Positions 62,355 to 64,000 of a stretch of 64,000 nt of DNA are shown piece after piece (the stretch's first letter is position 1; each line of letters opens with the position of its first letter). The stretch is taken from assembly GCA_045128915.1 (NCBI GenBank), contig JBGVIT010000009.1, positions 35,742 through 99,741 of the forward strand, in the 5' to 3' direction. The notes beneath the pieces are model-generated. The model searched no databases, was not told the DNA's origin, and worked only from the letters and a program-made list of their open reading frames with translations. Both the position numbers and the translations under genes were made by a program. Origin of the DNA: RGIG9115 sp045128915 (GTDB lineage: Bacteria > Bacillota > Clostridia > UBA1381).

Positions 62355-63468
62355 CAATGCCGCTACAAGCTTCAAAAAACCTTGGTGTGTTTTCGCAAAG
62401 CTTTTTTATGAATCAATTCTCACAAGTGTAAATGCAGGCAGAGGAGCACATAGGAAAAGTATGCGTGCCCTCGAAGGAATTAATGCAACAGCAGAAGCAC
62501 TTGCAACACTGTTTAATATTGATAATCCGTCTGATATAGCATTCCTGCCAAATGCATCATATGCATTAAACTTAGCTATGCTTGGAATATTAAAAGATGA
62601 TGACCATGTAATTGTAACTTCGATGGACCATAACAGCGTTCTAAGACCAGCGGCATTATGGGGAAACTTTACTATAGTTGAAGCAGATGCCAGCGGATAT
62701 GTGGAACCTGAGGATATAGAAAATGCAATTAAACCAGAAACAAATTTAATTGTATGCTCACATGCATCTAATGTATGCGGTGCTATACAACCGGTTTCAC
62801 AAATAGGTAAAATTGCAAAAAAATATGGCATACATTTTCTTCTGGATGCCGCTCAAAGTGCAGGATGTATGGATATAAATATTAAAGAAATCGGAGCTGA
62901 TATGTTAGCGTTCTCAGGTCACAAAGGGCTTCTTGGGCCATTGGGAACAGGCGGGCTATATGTAAATCCTGATGTTTCTTTAAACCCAATCATTTCAGGC
63001 GGTACAGGAAGCATGTCAGAGAGCCTTATACAACCGGCATTTATGCCTGACATGCTACAAGTAGGAACACTAAACACTCCAGCTATTATGGCTCTCGGCA
63101 CAGCAGTTAAGTGTATTGACAGTCCGGAAGAAACACTATTCAGGGAAAAAAGACTTGCCGAAAAATTCATTGAGGATTTATCAAACTTTGATTGTATTAA
63201 AATCTATGGTCCTTTAAAAGGAGAACGAAACGGAACCGTGGCTTTTAACATCGGAAATTATGATCCGTCAGAAGTGGAAGAATATCTCGACAGAGAGAAA
63301 GGTATTATAGTCAGAAGTGGGTATCACTGTTCGCCACTTGCGCATAAAACTTTAGGAAGTCATCAATCCGGAGCTGTGCGTGTTTCATTTGGTTATTACA
63401 GTACTGATTATGAAAGATATGCTTTACTTGATGCTATAAATGATTTTATAAAATTGCACAGACAGTAG
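62338..63468 (+). CDS. Cysteine desulfurase family protein (class V aminotransferase)
   Basis: 376 residues from ATG at 62338 (GAGGAG seven bases upstream). N-terminal IYLDNAATSFKKP, SVNAGRGAHRKSMRA, PLP motifs DAAQSAGCMDINI and Lys in FSGHKGLLGPLGTGG; catalytic Cys in VRSGYHCSPLAHKTLG. It moves sulfur (or selenium) from cysteine or selenocysteine to an acceptor, probably the DUF3343 protein encoded in the overlapping upstream gene. Not the IscS/NifS housekeeping type. Confidence 0.9.
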   Translation: MMIYLDNAATSFKKPWCVFAKLFYESILTSVNAGRGAHRKSMRALEGINATAEALATLFNIDNPSDIAFLPNASYALNLAMLGILKDDDHVIVTSMDHNSVLRPAALWGNFTIVEADASGYVEPEDIENAIKPETNLIVCSHASNVCGAIQPVSQIGKIAKKYGIHFLLDAAQSAGCMDINIKEIGADMLAFSGHKGLLGPLGTGGLYVNPDVSLNPIISGGTGSMSESLIQPAFMPDMLQVGTLNTPAIMALGTAVKCIDSPEETLFREKRLAEKFIEDLSNFDCIKIYGPLKGERNGTVAFNIGNYDPSEVEEYLDREKGIIVRSGYHCSPLAHKTLGSHQSGAVRVSFGYYSTDYERYALLDAINDFIKLHRQ

Positions 63469-63500
63469 CTATTTAAATGGAAAATATTTAGAAAAAAGTA

Positions 63501-63529
63501 TTGACAAACCATAGTTTGTTTGATATAAT
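63501..63529 (+). promoter_or_regulatory. Consensus promoter of tRNA-Thr
   Basis: TTGACA (63501-63506), exactly 17 bases, TATAAT (63524-63529), with the tRNA 14 bases later. Confidence 0.85.
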
Positions 63530-63542
63530 CAGTATTGTTGTT

Positions 63543-63618
63543 GCTGACATAGCTCAGCTGGTAGAGTGACGCCTTGGTAAGGCGTAGGTCGGCGGTTCAA
63601 GTCCGCTTGTCAGCTCCA
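63543..63618 (+). tRNA. tRNA-Thr (anticodon GGT)
   Basis: 76 bases including CCA. Acceptor GCTGACA/TGTCAGC; D arm AGCTCAGCTGGTAGAG; anticodon stem ACGCC/GGCGT with loop TTGGTAA (anticodon GGT); T arm with GTTCAAGTC. Own promoter and terminator. Confidence 0.95.
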
Positions 63619-63619
63619 G

Positions 63620-63658
63620 AAAAAAGACATTTTTCGATAATGAAAAATGTCTTTTTTC
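63620..63658 (+). terminator. Terminator after tRNA-Thr
   Basis: AAAAAAGACATTTTTC pairs with GAAAAATGTCTTTTTT around GATAAT, immediately after the CCA end. Confidence 0.88.
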
Positions 63659-63742
63659 AGCTAAATTCGCTAACGCGAGCTAAATTGAACAAGTTCAGCT
63701 AAAATGTTCTACATCTATTATGTAGCAGAAAGCCAAAAAGGG

Positions 63743-64000
63743 GGCTGTTTATAAAGTCAGCTCGCAATCCTAAGGGGATGGTTAAAAATAGTGCAGAACG
63801 GATGAAACGAAGTATTGTGCGGTCTAAGCCGCACAATACCCTGCCCGAAGGCGTACGATGGTACGTCGAGTGGTGAGTTAAATTCGTAGTTCAATGACAT
63901 AAAAACACGAAAAAATCCGCAAGTTTGCGGATTTTCTCAATGATTTATAAGTTTTCTGAATTTTTGGAATGCTTATAATAACAGTTTCACGTCATTGATC
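63743..64000 (-). repeat. Family B dispersed repeat, copy B3 (inverted, cut by window end)
   Basis: Reads on the minus strand as B1/B2: it enters with GGGCTGTTTATAAAGTCAG (complement of the B 3' end), then the ATTGTGCGG/CCGCACAAT hairpin, the CGTACGATGGTACG hairpin, AAAATCCGCAAACTTGCGGATT and the TTATAAGCATTCC segment. It is the most complete copy, carrying all three hairpins. The 340 bases after the tRNA-Thr terminator hold no gene, only this repeat and a short unassigned stretch. Confidence 0.8.

Overview
This A+T-rich window comes from a low-GC Gram-positive bacterium, most likely a gut or rumen member of the Clostridia. Supporting signs are SLH-domain surface proteins, LplB/LplC-type sugar ABC permeases, DUF4364 and DUF3343 family genes, strong AGGAGG ribosome binding sites and consensus sigma-A promoters. 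The combination of SLH-anchored surface proteins with galacturonate catabolism recalls pectin degraders such as Monoglobus, but that is inference; no 16S or ribosomal protein gene is present to place it.

Layout. 1-2.5 kb: start of a lipoprotein gene, then a membrane histidine kinase and a NarL-type response regulator. 2.5-7.4 kb: an AEC transporter and a DUF4432 aldose-epimerase-like gene, then an accessory strip (secreted-protein remnant, Fic protein, decayed HipBA pair) punctuated by copies of a dispersed repeat (family A). 7.5-29.9 kb: one long minus-strand surface-glycan locus. It has an LplB/LplC/solute-binding ABC importer behind a good promoter, then large secreted proteins (beta-helix plus SLH, tandem carbohydrate-binding-like, SGNH-like, two SLH proteins), an intracellular GH31 glycosidase and an FAD oxidoreductase. 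A membrane-anchored AraC regulator lies upstream. 30-35.5 kb: a plus-strand uronate operon (uxaB, uxaA, uxaC and a GH4 alpha-galacturonidase-like gene). 35.8-45.5 kb: an eight-gene minus-strand operon with five Gfo/Idh/MocA oxidoreductases, an unusual glycyl radical enzyme, its radical-SAM activase and an FAD oxidoreductase, divergent from an AraC regulator. 46.6-50.1 kb: a frameshifted FAD oxidoreductase and a cupin phosphomannose-isomerase-like gene, divergent from a PocR/AraC regulator. 50.4-54.7 kb: accessory debris (broken ATPase, unknown gene, IS3-type element, family A repeats). 54.8-58 kb: a U32-like cysteine-rich protein and an alcohol dehydrogenase/Gfo-Idh pair. 58-64 kb: housekeeping genes (tRNA-Arg, aminotransferase, YraN, RNase HII, DUF4364, DUF3343 plus cysteine desulfurase, tRNA-Thr) and two copies of a second repeat (family B).

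How it fits together (inference): the surface proteins bind and trim a uronate-rich plant polysaccharide. The ABC importer brings in oligosaccharides, GH31 and GH4 release monomers, and UxaC-UxaB-UxaA turn galacturonate or glucuronate into 2-keto-3-deoxygluconate. The glycyl radical enzyme operon looks like a dedicated anaerobic route for an unidentified sugar or sugar acid that is first oxidised or reduced by the Gfo/Idh/MocA enzymes. It is the best candidate for an undescribed system here. The two dispersed repeat families, one MITE-like and one hairpin-ended and always in one orientation next to accessory genes, are the second.
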